A stretch of 64,000 bases of DNA from Sphingopyxis sp. H115 (GCF_001468465.1 NZ_LNSA01000007.1:96375-160374), one strand, 5' to 3'. Counted from the first letter of the stretch, positions 27,247 to 37,015 are shown. The notes: generated by a model from the letters alone, not told the origin. Translations and numbers: made by a program.

Positions 27247-27502
27247 ACTGTGGGCCTGCGCGCTCCACGTCGAGAAGAAGCACGGGGAGCGCGCGCCAGA
27301 GTTCATCGCCGAGCGGGTGCATACCTTGGCCATGACGGGCGACATCTTGGGCGTCGGGCGTTGGCGGGCCATCGCCGATAGATTCGATCAACTACAAGGG
27401 GCCATACGTTACCGCCTCAGTAGTCGGACAACTCGCATGCCGCCGAGGCAAAAAGCCCAAGACTCATGCGCGCAGATAAGCGTCGAGCCCTCCTCCGAGT
27501 AA
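27230..27502 (+). CDS. Small DUF6961-type protein (possibly extended remnant)
   Basis: A 90-residue frame whose first ~62 residues (ELWACALHVEKKHGERAPEF, then AERVHTLAMTGDILGVGRWR) match the 59-residue protein encoded at 53011-53190 in length-wise register: LWACAL-VEK-HG-AP-F-AER--LA-GD--GV-RW-AIA. I associate the pattern with DUF6961, of unknown function. The extra ~28 C-terminal residues look like read-through into non-coding sequence, so this copy may be decayed. It overlaps the end of the relaxase/RES remnant. Confidence 0.6.
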   Translation: MSPEYELWACALHVEKKHGERAPEFIAERVHTLAMTGDILGVGRWRAIADRFDQLQGAIRYRLSSRTTRMPPRQKAQDSCAQISVEPSSE

Positions 27503-27554
27503 AGCCCTCCGCCCTAGACAGGCACGGTGTAAACAAAGCGGCCGTTGCCGGAGA

Positions 27555-28958
27555 ATGGCACCGAACGACACAGCAGCAAAGTGGAGACTTTGTTGCGGCA
27601 GCGTCCAACAAGGCTTAACAATTCCTGCAATGGAGGGAAATCGAGCAAAATTCGGGAGGCGCGCGCGCGCGCGACTGTACAGGCGCAAATTGCGGCGGTT
27701 CGGATCAGCTCTGGCGACATGGGCTCGCCGATTGCCGAACAGTCGTGCGATCAGGGCCTGCCTCGGCCTTCCGCGCCATATCAAGGTCTCGCTGGCCTGC
27801 ATCCTCTTGTGGAGCTTGGGGTTTGCCCCCAGCCTCGGCGCGCTGAAAAATGTCGATGACATCCTCTTCAAGTTCATCACCCCGCCGCTCGGCGAGGCCC
27901 ATATGCGGCCCGTGCTGTTCATCGACATGGCACAAGGCACGGGCAGGTGCGCGGTCGATCCAGTCGCGCGGCGATCTTCCGCTGCCTGCATGGCAAGGCT
28001 CATTGCCGCGGCCGGCCGATACCGGGCCAGCGCGATCGTCATTGATATCGCGCTCTCGCCGCCTCATGCCTACCCATCCGCTGGCGATGCCGCCCTCAGA
28101 ACCGCGATTTCGGAACAGCAAATCCCGGTCGTCGCGGTGCGTGACCCCGCCCGTCCGCCCGATGGCGAGCGTCGACCCCTGCTTGTGCCCACCTATCTGG
28201 ACGATCTGGAACCTGACCATATCCAGTTTGCCAGCTTCGTGCTGACGGGCGATGCGGGCATGGTTGGCCGCTATTGGGGCGCGGTCCGCGGCAGCGATGG
28301 CACACTGTTGCCTTCGGTCCCGACCCTACTCACCGGTCGCCATCATGTCTTTTCCGGCGAGCCGGATCAACCGTTGCGCGCCGCGGGTGTACCGTTCGTC
28401 GCCGATGCGCGCTTTACGGGGCTAAAAAGCTTGGGCCAGAACCTGTTCGTAGCCGCTACACCCGAAGAGATACTGGAAGGGCAGCCAGTGGCCAATGCAT
28501 CTCGCCGTGTCTGGATCATCGGAAATTCACGCAGCGAAAGCGATAAGCATCCGACCGAAGGCAGTGGCGAAGAGCGCCCCGGTTCGGAACTGCTGGCCTA
28601 TGCGGTCGCACAGCGCAGCCTGATCTATTCGATGGCGCAATTTCCGACATGGCTATGGACCGCGATGGTGGCGCTAATCGCGCTGGGTTGCGCTTCGCTA
28701 CTTCACGCGATCAAGGGCCGGATCGGCAACGAATTGTTGGCCGTGGCGGCAACCATCACGCTCAGCGCGCTGCTCATGCGCCCCTTGCCCTGGCTGTTTT
28801 CGACCTATACGCCAATGGCGGCTTGGCAGGCATCAGGGATAGCGCAGGAAGCAGGCCTCGTGACGCTGCTTTGCATATTGGCCTATTATCTCGTGGAGGG
28901 GGTGGAATGGCTCTATCATTCGATCCGCGACGCAAGTGCGTCCGGCTTATCGCGCTGA
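27555..28958 (+). CDS. CHASE2-domain membrane sensor without output domain
   Basis: Up to 467 residues. After a basic N-terminus comes one membrane segment (KVSLACILLWSLGFAPSLGA, about 78-97), then an extracytoplasmic CHASE2 domain (MRPVLFIDMAQGTG; ACMARLIAAAGRYRASAIVI; IPVVAVRDPARP). Three closely spaced membrane segments follow near residues 375-450. CHASE2 usually precedes a cyclase or kinase; here the protein ends shortly after the membrane bundle. The start is uncertain: 27555 lies next to its SD, and ATG 27630 is an alternative. The next gene overlaps its last 52 bases. Confidence 0.75.
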   Translation: MAPNDTAAKWRLCCGSVQQGLTIPAMEGNRAKFGRRARARLYRRKLRRFGSALATWARRLPNSRAIRACLGLPRHIKVSLACILLWSLGFAPSLGALKNVDDILFKFITPPLGEAHMRPVLFIDMAQGTGRCAVDPVARRSSAACMARLIAAAGRYRASAIVIDIALSPPHAYPSAGDAALRTAISEQQIPVVAVRDPARPPDGERRPLLVPTYLDDLEPDHIQFASFVLTGDAGMVGRYWGAVRGSDGTLLPSVPTLLTGRHHVFSGEPDQPLRAAGVPFVADARFTGLKSLGQNLFVAATPEEILEGQPVANASRRVWIIGNSRSESDKHPTEGSGEERPGSELLAYAVAQRSLIYSMAQFPTWLWTAMVALIALGCASLLHAIKGRIGNELLAVAATITLSALLMRPLPWLFSTYTPMAAWQASGIAQEAGLVTLLCILAYYLVEGVEWLYHSIRDASASGLSR

Positions 28959-29797
28959 CCTGCGGGCTGTGCGCTGCGCCCTTGCCAGCGGCGGCGGCGC
29001 CCTATCGGGTCGAAGCGATCTCGCCGGTCACGGCCATCGTTTACGAGGTCGATGATCGAGCGAAATACCGGGTCATCATCGGCTCGACAGTCGAACAGCT
29101 GAGTGCGCTCCAGATTGCTGGCGATACCGATACTGTCACCGTCCGCGATGTCCGGTCCGGCAAGGTCCAAAAGATCACGCGCGCGACCGTGCCTGCTGAC
29201 AGTCGCTCACGCTGGCAGCGCGCATGGGCCCAGTTGGTCGACGTCTTCGCAATACAGCAGCGCAGTGGGAGCAGCCAAGGCCCGGCAACGGGCGCGGGAA
29301 AGGCCTGCCGCCCCGCCGATGTCTCGCACGAAGGAGCGGTCCCGGCACTGGCCGGTTCGTATCCGCAAAGTCTGCTGCTTGACGGTCTGCCTCTCCGCCT
29401 GCCCGTGGATACCCGCGAAACTCCTCTCACCGTCGAACTCGCGTCGGCGGGAGGCCGTGTTCTCCGGACCGATGCCCTCGCGAATGGCTTCTGGGCGCCC
29501 GACCTATCGAATCTTGCGGCCGGAGACTATTTCGTCACGGTCCGCAGCCCGCACGGTGCCGCACTGACCACTTATCCGCTTAGCCTGACGAACGAGGCCC
29601 CGCCAAGGACGGGCACACCCTCAACCTTGATCGAGGCCCTGCTGCTGGCTGGCGACGATAAAGGCAAATGGCGAGTCCAGGCGATAAAGGAACTGATCGG
29701 CCTACCACCCTCGGAGGACCGCAAGGCATTGCTCAACTACCTCGCCAGCGGCGGCACCATCGAAACTCTCGAAAGCTTTCGCCGCTGCGACGGCTGA
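28907..29797 (+). CDS. Exported protein of unknown function, partner of CHASE2 gene
   Basis: A 296-residue protein with a Sec signal peptide (RLIALTCGLCAAPLPAAAA). A beta-rich N-terminal part (YRVIIGSTVEQLSALQIAGD) may be a small SH3-like or FecR-like fold, and a second beta domain (LLLDGLPLRLPVD, NLAAGDYFVTVRSP) recalls an Ig-like module. ATG 28907 is set by GGAGG about eight bases upstream. It overlaps CHASE2 and converges with the CHAT gene 17 bases away. It is not recognised by family. Confidence 0.7.
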   Translation: MALSFDPRRKCVRLIALTCGLCAAPLPAAAAPYRVEAISPVTAIVYEVDDRAKYRVIIGSTVEQLSALQIAGDTDTVTVRDVRSGKVQKITRATVPADSRSRWQRAWAQLVDVFAIQQRSGSSQGPATGAGKACRPADVSHEGAVPALAGSYPQSLLLDGLPLRLPVDTRETPLTVELASAGGRVLRTDALANGFWAPDLSNLAAGDYFVTVRSPHGAALTTYPLSLTNEAPPRTGTPSTLIEALLLAGDDKGKWRVQAIKELIGLPPSEDRKALLNYLASGGTIETLESFRRCDG

Positions 29798-29813
29798 ACC
29801 TTCTCGCCCATCC

Positions 29814-32540
29814 TCATTCAAGTGAAACCTTGCCATCGCCGATCACGACATAGGGTGCCCAATAGGCGGGGTGCCGCACCGCAGGATCGCTCGATCGTAT
29901 CGATCTTACTTGCTGCTCGCGCAGCGCTTCCGCCAGCCCGGTTCCCGCTTCCGCCTTGCGCAGGGCCGGTGCAAGCAGGTCGGTGGTCGTCGTTTCCAGT
30001 ACCTTCCAGTGCGATGCGACGACATTGTCGACGCCTGCGGAATTGAAAGCAGTCACCAGCCCCGAAAAGGCGTCCGCGCCGATTGCGCCGCTGGCTCCTG
30101 CCGTGTCGCAGGCAGCCAGCACGACCGTGCGGGTGGCGCCGAGATCGAGTTGCCGCACGATGCTGGCGGAAAGCTGTCCATTATTGGCGCCATCGGGCGC
30201 AAGCACCAGATAGGGATCGATCTCAACTCCGTCCTCGCTGGTGACGCCATGCGTGCCGAAAACCAGCAGCCGCCGGTTTGCAGTCTTGGCCAGAAAGGCC
30301 TTTGTCGTCGCCTGTTCGCGCCCCAGCAGCAGGTCGCTGTGCGCCGGGAAACCCTCTGCGACCGACCGCAGGAACTGCGGCATGCCATAGAGCTTCGCGG
30401 TCGGCGCGCTCTGAAAGCTAGCCAGATTGGGCCGGCCGCGGTCGAGTTCGTCATTTTCGAGCAGCGCCCCGCCTATGCCCAGCATGGCGCCGCCCGGCTG
30501 CCGCGTGCGCGCTGCGCGCAAATGCTCGAGCTGCTCCATTGAGATGGCCACCGAAAGCGCCCGACTCTCCGCGAGAAAGCCATTGCCATCATGCAATAGC
30601 GCCGGCGGCAGCCGCGATGCATTGCCGAACGCGGCATAGATCAGGTTCCGCTTTCCCGCCGTACAGGCGCTGACTTGGCCGAAGCTGGCGTGATAAAGCA
30701 GCTGCGCATCGGACAACGGAAATGCCGCACTGACATTCTCACGATAGCTATCCATCGACGCGCGAATCCTGGCAACCGCCGCATCGACCTGATCCTCAGA
30801 GATGTCGTTGAATTCGAAACAGGTCCGGTCTCGCGCATATGAGATTGCGTAGCTGTGTTTGCCCGATGGATAAAAAACGACGACCGCCTCGTCGTCACGC
30901 AATTGCTGGCGCATCCGTTCGAGCGACACCGGCGGCACGGCGAGAAAAGCCTTGAGGCCGGGCGCCTGCCTTTCGATCCGGTCGTAAGTAACCTCGCGAG
31001 CCGGGCCGAACAACTGGGTGGTGGCGATAATGGCCGCGGAGAGCTTCTCCGCATCGGGCCTGCTCGTCGTTCGTGTCGGCATCGCCAGCGCAAACTGACG
31101 AAGCGCTGTGGCATATTGCAGCATCTGGTTGATGGGACCGCGATATAGTTTCGCGTTCGCCGCCGGTATCGCTCCGCTATCGAGCTGCGCCTTCGCGTCG
31201 ATATATGGGGTGATGCTCGGTGTGCCGAACTGCAGTAATGGCACGACGGCACCGGCAAGACGTGCCCGGTCGGTTGGCCGGACGCGTTCTACCGCGGCGA
31301 CCCGGTCTAGTATTCCGCCGACGGCCTGACGCTTTTCGGCATTCCATCGCCAGTCGTGCGGCGTAGGGCGATTGCCTTCGAGGGCATTTGGGAAATCGAA
31401 AAGCGCCTTATGCGTGATTACGTCGCGAATCCCTTGACCAACGCGCGCCGGATCGAAATTCTTGAAGCTCGCGACAGCGATGACAAAGTGCGTATTCAGC
31501 GCATTGATTCTGCGGTCGCTACGCAGAAACCACAGCATCCGGCTATGCGTGGCGAGGTCGGGCGTCAGCACTGTGCGTGATGGCTGTGGTCCCATCTGCG
31601 CCACGTCGCGCTCGAATAGCTTATAGCTGTCGGGCGTACCGGGCTTGTTGGCCAGGGTAAGTAGCCATTCGTTCTGAGCGACGCCCAGCAATGCTCGTAA
31701 CAGACTGGCGATGGCCGGATCCTTCGAATCGACCGCGCCCTGTTCACGCATTTCCAGCCATAGCACGCCCATCCGCTTGGCCCATGGGCCGGGGTCAGCG
31801 GTTTCCGGATCAGGCAGGCTGGCAAGCGCCGAGTGCATGAAGATCCGCGCGTTGAGTTCGGCTAATGCCTGCGGGACTGTCGTGCGGAACCGCTCGCGGA
31901 TGGGCAGCAGTTCGTTGGCAGGCTGCAATGGATCAGCGCGCCAGGCCGGATCGCGATGGATGCGGTAAGCGATCACCGCATAAAGGAGGTCGAGTTGGTC
32001 GTCGATCCAGCCGAGGTTGCGGTCGACGCGCTCACCGGCCAGCGCGACAAAAGCCTCCTGTCCGGTGCGCTGCGAGACGGCGGCGTCCTGCACGACCAGC
32101 GCCAGCGCGCGGTTAGTGATCGGGCTTTTCTTCAAGAACGCCAGCAATTCGTCGCGCTCGCCCGGCTGCGCGAACTTGCTCGCCAGATAGCGGCGCGCCA
32201 TCATGCAGGCCTTGGCATAGGTTTGAAACTCGCCGCCCGGAAAATCATCGGCCAGTTCGATTGCTCGCGTCCATGCCGCTCGCTCCACAGCCTCGCTGCC
32301 GCCAAATTCGGCAAGTGCGGTCAGGGCGATGGCACCATCAATCCGCTTCTGTTCGAGCGCCCCAGGCGCGGGATGCGGCGCAATCCGGGCTGGCTCAGAG
32401 AGATATGGCTTAGCCGATGACAGGCAGAGTGCCGGGCCAAATCGCTCGAGGTATAGCGAGGTCTCGACAGCTTCGGCGCTGCTTTTTGCTCCCAATAACG
32501 CACAACACGTCAAAGCACAAAAGGCAATGAATTTGTTCAC
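29814..32540 (-). CDS. Exported CHAT-domain (caspase-fold) protein
   Basis: A 908-residue protein with a signal peptide (NKFIAFCALTCCALLGAKSS). A long helical, TPR-like middle region is followed by a C-terminal CHAT protease domain whose catalytic dyad is visible: His near 764 in LLVFGTHGVTSED and Cys near 811 in VVLAACDTAGASG. NVVASHWKV and AYWAPYVVIGD are also CHAT-typical. GTG 32538-32540 is chosen because GGAG precedes it and it places the signal peptide at the N-terminus. It is convergent with the CHASE2 unit, with a 16-base gap. Target unknown. Confidence 0.85.
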   Translation of the reverse strand: MNKFIAFCALTCCALLGAKSSAEAVETSLYLERFGPALCLSSAKPYLSEPARIAPHPAPGALEQKRIDGAIALTALAEFGGSEAVERAAWTRAIELADDFPGGEFQTYAKACMMARRYLASKFAQPGERDELLAFLKKSPITNRALALVVQDAAVSQRTGQEAFVALAGERVDRNLGWIDDQLDLLYAVIAYRIHRDPAWRADPLQPANELLPIRERFRTTVPQALAELNARIFMHSALASLPDPETADPGPWAKRMGVLWLEMREQGAVDSKDPAIASLLRALLGVAQNEWLLTLANKPGTPDSYKLFERDVAQMGPQPSRTVLTPDLATHSRMLWFLRSDRRINALNTHFVIAVASFKNFDPARVGQGIRDVITHKALFDFPNALEGNRPTPHDWRWNAEKRQAVGGILDRVAAVERVRPTDRARLAGAVVPLLQFGTPSITPYIDAKAQLDSGAIPAANAKLYRGPINQMLQYATALRQFALAMPTRTTSRPDAEKLSAAIIATTQLFGPAREVTYDRIERQAPGLKAFLAVPPVSLERMRQQLRDDEAVVVFYPSGKHSYAISYARDRTCFEFNDISEDQVDAAVARIRASMDSYRENVSAAFPLSDAQLLYHASFGQVSACTAGKRNLIYAAFGNASRLPPALLHDGNGFLAESRALSVAISMEQLEHLRAARTRQPGGAMLGIGGALLENDELDRGRPNLASFQSAPTAKLYGMPQFLRSVAEGFPAHSDLLLGREQATTKAFLAKTANRRLLVFGTHGVTSEDGVEIDPYLVLAPDGANNGQLSASIVRQLDLGATRTVVLAACDTAGASGAIGADAFSGLVTAFNSAGVDNVVASHWKVLETTTTDLLAPALRKAEAGTGLAEALREQQVRSIRSSDPAVRHPAYWAPYVVIGDGKVSLE

Positions 32541-33088
32541 TTTCTCGTCTCCAGAATATTCTTTGCCTGAATTTCTTATAGGCAAGAAAATCGTCTACCG
32601 AGGGGTCGTCTAGCTAGGGGAAGCTCCGCTCGTTTCAGCGTCAGGATGAACCGATCATGCGCCGGGCACAGCCGACAGGATTACGATAGAAATGTTGCTG
32701 AAGCGGGCTGCTGATGCAAGCGTCATGCAGCGCGCGCCGGACGGCCCATCCGTGATCATGCACGCACGCTCCTTGAAGGGACGCTTTCGGACCAACTGCC
32801 TTTTCTCGCGGCAGACTACACCGCCGATTGCCTGACGATAGGCGACAATTTTGCCTTTGCCGATGAGGCTGTCGCCGAAGCGAGAGCGATTGTTGCAGAC
32901 GACAGCAGGCCGCCAACGCACTGCGAAACAGAAACCGCGATTGCAGCGCTCAGCTAGGCTGGAATTTGTCGAAGCCGCCTAGGCACCAAATTCAGAGCCT
33001 CAGAAACGAAAATATGCCGGTCATTCGCATTGCGCCACCGAACTTCATATGGCGCCATCGGCGGCCCCGGGCTCCCGGAGTGGGGCCG
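32541..33088. other. Gene-free stretch between CHAT gene and duplicated Sel1 end
   Basis: About 550 bases without a supportable gene. A 60-70 codon frame without a start codon runs on the plus strand around 32735-32956, and an 88-codon minus-strand frame lies at 32655-32921; neither matches a family I know. The stretch should contain the CHAT promoter near 32550-32620. It may include decayed coding sequence. Confidence 0.45.
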
Positions 33089-33453
33089 GATCAATCGAAC
33101 TTATCCTAATGCCCGCGGCGGACGAGCTCGGCCACCGCGGGGGTCAGCTTTCGCATCGCTTCGGCTTTCTGCTCATAGGCATAGGCGTTCGGAACTTCGG
33201 CCCCGCCGCTCGTCGTCCCGCGGCCAGCGCGATACATTGCGGCCGCCTGCACCGCCCCTTCGATCTCGCCGTGGTCGGCGGCGCGCTTGAACATCTCTAG
33301 CGCTTGCGCGTCATTCTTGGTCACGCCGCGCCCGTCGCGCAGTGCATAGCCGACGGATAGCGACAGTTTCGCGCCTGATTTCGGTCGTTCAGCGTCCCGT
33401 TGACGGCAACCCGAAAGCGGTCGTGGCACCGACCGGCTGGCCTCGTTCCACAC
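33089..33453 (-). pseudogene. Truncated tandem duplicate of the Sel1 gene 3' end
   Basis: The part 33089-33352 repeats the end of the next upstream gene (33494-33755) at roughly nine of ten bases, including SVGYALRDGRGVTKNDAQAL and ALEMFKRAADHGE. One change, CAG to TAG, ends the frame six codons early. Sequence beyond 33352 is unrelated to Sel1. The copy has no start or signal peptide of its own, so it is a non-functional scar of a local duplication. Confidence 0.8.
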
Positions 33454-33495
33454 TCCCCACGTTCGGCGGACCCTGTACTCGCGGACTTGATCGGA

Positions 33496-34881
33496 TCAGT
33501 CGAACTTGTCCTGATGACCGCGACGAACCACGTCCGCCATCGCGGGGGTCAGCTTTCGCATCGCCTCGGCTTTCTTTTCATAGGCATAAGCGTTCGGGAC
33601 TTCAGCCCGGCCGCTTGTCGTTCCGCGCCCAGCACGATACATCGCGGCCGCTTGCACCGCCCCGTCTAGCTCGCCGTGGTCGGCGGCGCGCTTGAACATC
33701 TCGAGCGCTTGCGCGTCATTCTTGGTCACGCCGCGCCCGTCGCGCAGTGCATAGCCGGCCGATAGTTCGGCGGGACCATATCCCTTGAGCGCGGCCTTCG
33801 CGATATATTCGAAACCGCGCGCGTGATCCGCCGGGAGCTTGCGGCCCGATAGCAGCTCAAATCCGAGGTCGTTCGCTGCGAGCACGCTGCCGTTGGTCAC
33901 CGCCCGGTCCATATAGAAGATATATTTGTCATAATCGCGCAGCACCGCGCCGCCGCCGTCATTCCGGCCCGTAAAGTAAAGCGACGCCAGCTTGCGGCTG
34001 GCAAGATTGTCGCCGCGCCCGGATAATTCGGTCAGTATCTCGATCGCCTTCGCGGTGTTTCGAGGCAGCAGATGGTCGCCCTCCAGCAGCTGCCAGCGGG
34101 GTTTTTGCGACTCGGTAATGCCGATCCCCGACCTCCAGTGATATTGGACGCCGGTCAGATATTGCGCGGCGAGCAGGTGCGCCGCCGCGTCGCCCGCACG
34201 CAGCCGGACGGGGGTGGCATAGCGGATGGCCTTTGCCAGGGCCTCTGTCTTTTCCGTGCGATAGGCGATGGAGAGTTCGCCCGACTCTTTGTCAAGAAGA
34301 CCGGCAGCCTCGCGTTTCGTCCGATCAAATTTCAGCTCGCCCTGATCTTCGCAAAAACTGCAATAGTTGGGATCGAGGGCAATTCTGAGGAAGCCTGCCG
34401 CCGCCTCGCGATTGCCGAGCGCGGCGCCCTTTTCATAATAGGATATTGCTTCGCCGCGATCGCGCGAGCGCCGTTTCATTTTCCAGCTGTAGTCGGGCGA
34501 TTCCGCAATTTCGCCGACCCGCGCGAACGCCAGCCCATTGTTCTGCGCCATCGCGAGTGCATAATATTTCAGCATTTGTTGCTGGGTTTTTTCGCGTGCC
34601 CAGGGCTCGCCGAGCAAATCGTCGCGAATCCTGTCGGCGAAGGCGACCTGCGCGGACGCATTGCCCGCATCGGCGCGCGCCTTGAGCGCCTGAATATCGG
34701 CATCGGCGAACCATTTTTTCACACGCGCCTCGGATGCTTCCAGCGCTTCCTTGGATTCGGCAGCTAGGCCATCCACCAGATCGTCGAGACCGCCGCTTTG
34801 GGCAAGGGCTGGCGCGGAGAGCGCCGCCACTGCGAGGATCAGGGTCAGGGACCGTGCGGGTGAAAGGCAAAACATCATCAT
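33496..34881 (-). CDS. Exported Sel1-repeat protein
   Basis: A 461-residue protein with a signal peptide (ARSLTLILAVAALSAPALAQ). Several Sel1-like helical repeats follow, for example GYALRDGRGVTKNDAQALEM and the preceding LGFELLSGRKLPADHARGFE and LYFTGRNDGGG segments. Sel1 proteins scaffold protein-protein contacts. Three consecutive ATGs (34881, 34878, 34875) compete; the first gives the ATGA overlap seen throughout this operon, the third a better SD spacing. It is the last gene of a four-gene minus-strand operon of exported proteins. Confidence 0.85.
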   Translation of the reverse strand: MMMFCLSPARSLTLILAVAALSAPALAQSGGLDDLVDGLAAESKEALEASEARVKKWFADADIQALKARADAGNASAQVAFADRIRDDLLGEPWAREKTQQQMLKYYALAMAQNNGLAFARVGEIAESPDYSWKMKRRSRDRGEAISYYEKGAALGNREAAAGFLRIALDPNYCSFCEDQGELKFDRTKREAAGLLDKESGELSIAYRTEKTEALAKAIRYATPVRLRAGDAAAHLLAAQYLTGVQYHWRSGIGITESQKPRWQLLEGDHLLPRNTAKAIEILTELSGRGDNLASRKLASLYFTGRNDGGGAVLRDYDKYIFYMDRAVTNGSVLAANDLGFELLSGRKLPADHARGFEYIAKAALKGYGPAELSAGYALRDGRGVTKNDAQALEMFKRAADHGELDGAVQAAAMYRAGRGTTSGRAEVPNAYAYEKKAEAMRKLTPAMADVVRRGHQDKFD

Positions 34882-35813
34882 GCTCCCGGTTGCAAAGGGG
34901 TGGTTGTTAGGGTGCAGGCTTGCTTGTGCCCAAGCCGGCAAGCTTCCTGATGCGCGGCTTCGGCCGCTCCGGCATCGCGGATTGGTTCCGGTCCCTTCGT
35001 CAGCATCTGGCCGAGGTTGAAACAGCCGCTTTGACTACCCAGCGCGCAGGCCTTGCGCAGCAGCGTCCCCGCCTTGCCGAAGTCGGCCGGGCCGTTCATG
35101 CTGTTCATCAGCATGACCCCCATATTGTCGCAGGCATTTGCAGCGTTGGCGGTGCAGGCCGCGTCGAGCAAGGTCGCTGCGCGCGCAATGTCCCGCGGTC
35201 CCGCTTCGCCCATCATCAGCATATAGCCATGGTTCGTGCAGCCATCGATGCTGCCCGCCGCGCAGGCCGCATCGAAAAGAGCGCGGGCGGCGGGCAGGTC
35301 GCGTGGTCCGCCTTCGCCGAACTTCAGCATCACGGCGTGATTGTTGCAGGAATCGACGATCTTCGCGTCACACGATTTGGCGAAAAGCGCGCGCGCCTCG
35401 ACGACTTCTTCGTCGTTCGACGCCTCATTGTAGAATAGCTGGCCGAGGTTGTAACAGGCGTTCGCATAGCCCGCGCTGCACGCCCGGCGATAGTTGCGCT
35501 CCGCCGCCGGGCGATCGGCCGGCCCCCCGATCCCTTTTTCGAGCATCGCGGCGAGAAAGTTGCAGCCCTCGGCCGCCCCCTCCGCGCACGCCTTCGCTGC
35601 GAAGCGGCGCGCGGTGAGGTCGTCCTTGGGAAGTTTCTTGCCTTCGTAAAGGCGGATTGCCTGTTTGAGGCACGATTGCGCGTCGCGGTCGACGTTGCAC
35701 GCGCGGGGCAGATCGGCCAGGCCGCTGCTCGGCGACTGGGCAGCCGACGGGACCAGCGTGAATAGGCCCGTTAGCGCTAGGGCGAGGGAAAGGCGGAGCA
35801 AGGTGGTCATCAT
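34878..35813 (-). CDS. Exported cysteine-rich Sel1-repeat protein
   Basis: A 311-residue protein with a signal peptide (LLRLSLALALTGLFTLVPSA) and about six Sel1-type repeats, each carrying a Cys pair in the form AC--G---C-N-G--- (SAGYANACYNLGQLFYN; AAGSIDGCTNHGYMLM). This is the arrangement of Helicobacter cysteine-rich (Hcp) proteins, where each repeat is locked by a disulfide. ATG 35813 overlaps the upstream stop (ATGA); the in-frame extension upstream is antisense-like. Likely periplasmic. Confidence 0.87.
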   Translation of the reverse strand: MMTTLLRLSLALALTGLFTLVPSAAQSPSSGLADLPRACNVDRDAQSCLKQAIRLYEGKKLPKDDLTARRFAAKACAEGAAEGCNFLAAMLEKGIGGPADRPAAERNYRRACSAGYANACYNLGQLFYNEASNDEEVVEARALFAKSCDAKIVDSCNNHAVMLKFGEGGPRDLPAARALFDAACAAGSIDGCTNHGYMLMMGEAGPRDIARAATLLDAACTANAANACDNMGVMLMNSMNGPADFGKAGTLLRKACALGSQSGCFNLGQMLTKGPEPIRDAGAAEAAHQEACRLGHKQACTLTTTPLQPGA

Positions 35814-37015
35814 TCGGGGCGCGGGACGGTCGCCCATGCTATGGCTTCGCGAAGCTCGCCGAGCGTGAACTTCTGGGGATCGGGATTCCGGCCCAGACCG
35901 AAGAACGGCGTCCATTTGCCGTCGCCGTCCTGCCACTTGATATGGACGGCGGTCGCATCGGTCTTGCCCGCGAGCACGGCGATCGACGCCTTTGGCAGTT
36001 CGAAGCGCGCGGAGCCCAGACCCTCCGTCCCGCTTCCCGACAATTTGGTAAGGGGAATGGTCGTGCCGTCGCTGAGGCTCAACGCGACGGCGGGAGCATT
36101 GCCGCCGAGCCGGGCCGTCCAGCCACCGTTGGGGGGGAATAACAGTTCGCCGCGGGGGCCGCCAAACGCGCCAATGCTTGCCAGGTAGAGGAAAGCGGTG
36201 GCGGTGGCGGTGGCGGTGTCGCCGCGCCCGACGAGGCGAAAGGCGTTGATTCCGTCGCGCGGAAACGACCCGTTAAAACCGCCGCGCCGCAGCCGCCACG
36301 GCCCCATTGCCTTTGCCACGACGACGGACTGATATTTGCCCGCCAGCGACGAGCCCGGGCCTTTTTCGGCGCCGCTGGCTCGGGCATTGTCCTCGGCCAG
36401 CCACAGGGCATCGAACCCCGCCTGCAACAATGACGAACTCTGCGCGCGCGCGCAGTCCGCGTCGAGCAGCCCGGCGAACATCTTTTTCAGTCCGTCGAAC
36501 GTGGCGCGTTCGCCATTCGCGTGGTGCCGGGCGGCCATCGCCGCGACAATCGTCCAATCGGATCGCGGAAGTTTCTCGCCCATATTACCCGTCGAGCATT
36601 TGCCGGGATCGCTGGTCATCACTGTGGGCGCTGCCTGCAGCGCGTGCGCGATCAGCCGCGCGTTATCGATGCGGCGCCATTCGGTGTCGTGCGCGCGGTG
36701 CGCGAGGCATCCCTTTGCCCAGTCCTTCTTACCGGTCGGTGCGTGGTTCAACGACGCAAACACGTCGCTAGTCGTGGCACGCGAGAGGTCGGGCGTGAGC
36801 GCGTCGCGCAGCACGACCAGCCCCCTATATTCGCCCTGATCGAGCAGGTCGCACTGCTCATTGGCGCCCAGGGCATAGGTCGCGACGCCATAGAATTGCG
36901 CCATCGACCGCAGCTTTTCGTCATTGGATTGCGCCTGCGCGGCGGTGGCCGCTGCGAGGATAGCGGTCACGGATGGCGTGATAGACATGCGCCACAGGAT
37001 TTTGCGAATTGCCAT
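35810..37015 (-). CDS. Exported protein of unknown function in Sel1 operon
   Basis: A 401-residue protein with a signal peptide ending ATAAQAQ. Its N-terminal half is helical with scattered Cys (NEQCDLLDQGEYRG, KGCLAHRAHDTE, DPGKCSTGNMGE); its C-terminal half looks beta-rich (GELLFPPNGGWTARLGG, VALSLSDGTTIPLTKL). I recognise no family. Start ATG 37015 is supported by the signal peptide, but the SD is weak. Position between Sel1 genes suggests a shared exported complex. Confidence 0.75.
   Translation of the reverse strand: MAIRKILWRMSITPSVTAILAAATAAQAQSNDEKLRSMAQFYGVATYALGANEQCDLLDQGEYRGLVVLRDALTPDLSRATTSDVFASLNHAPTGKKDWAKGCLAHRAHDTEWRRIDNARLIAHALQAAPTVMTSDPGKCSTGNMGEKLPRSDWTIVAAMAARHHANGERATFDGLKKMFAGLLDADCARAQSSSLLQAGFDALWLAEDNARASGAEKGPGSSLAGKYQSVVVAKAMGPWRLRRGGFNGSFPRDGINAFRLVGRGDTATATATAFLYLASIGAFGGPRGELLFPPNGGWTARLGGNAPAVALSLSDGTTIPLTKLSGSGTEGLGSARFELPKASIAVLAGKTDATAVHIKWQDGDGKWTPFFGLGRNPDPQKFTLGELREAIAWATVPRPE

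Noticed and set aside
32655..32921. 88-codon minus-strand frame considered as an insertion-sequence remnant
   Set aside because: No transposase motif (DDE, GYD or similar) could be seen on either strand.
36181..36230. GGCGGT-like short tandem repeat inside the exported protein gene
   Set aside because: It is a short in-frame low-complexity run coding for alternating Thr/Ala and does not look like a CRISPR or regulatory repeat.
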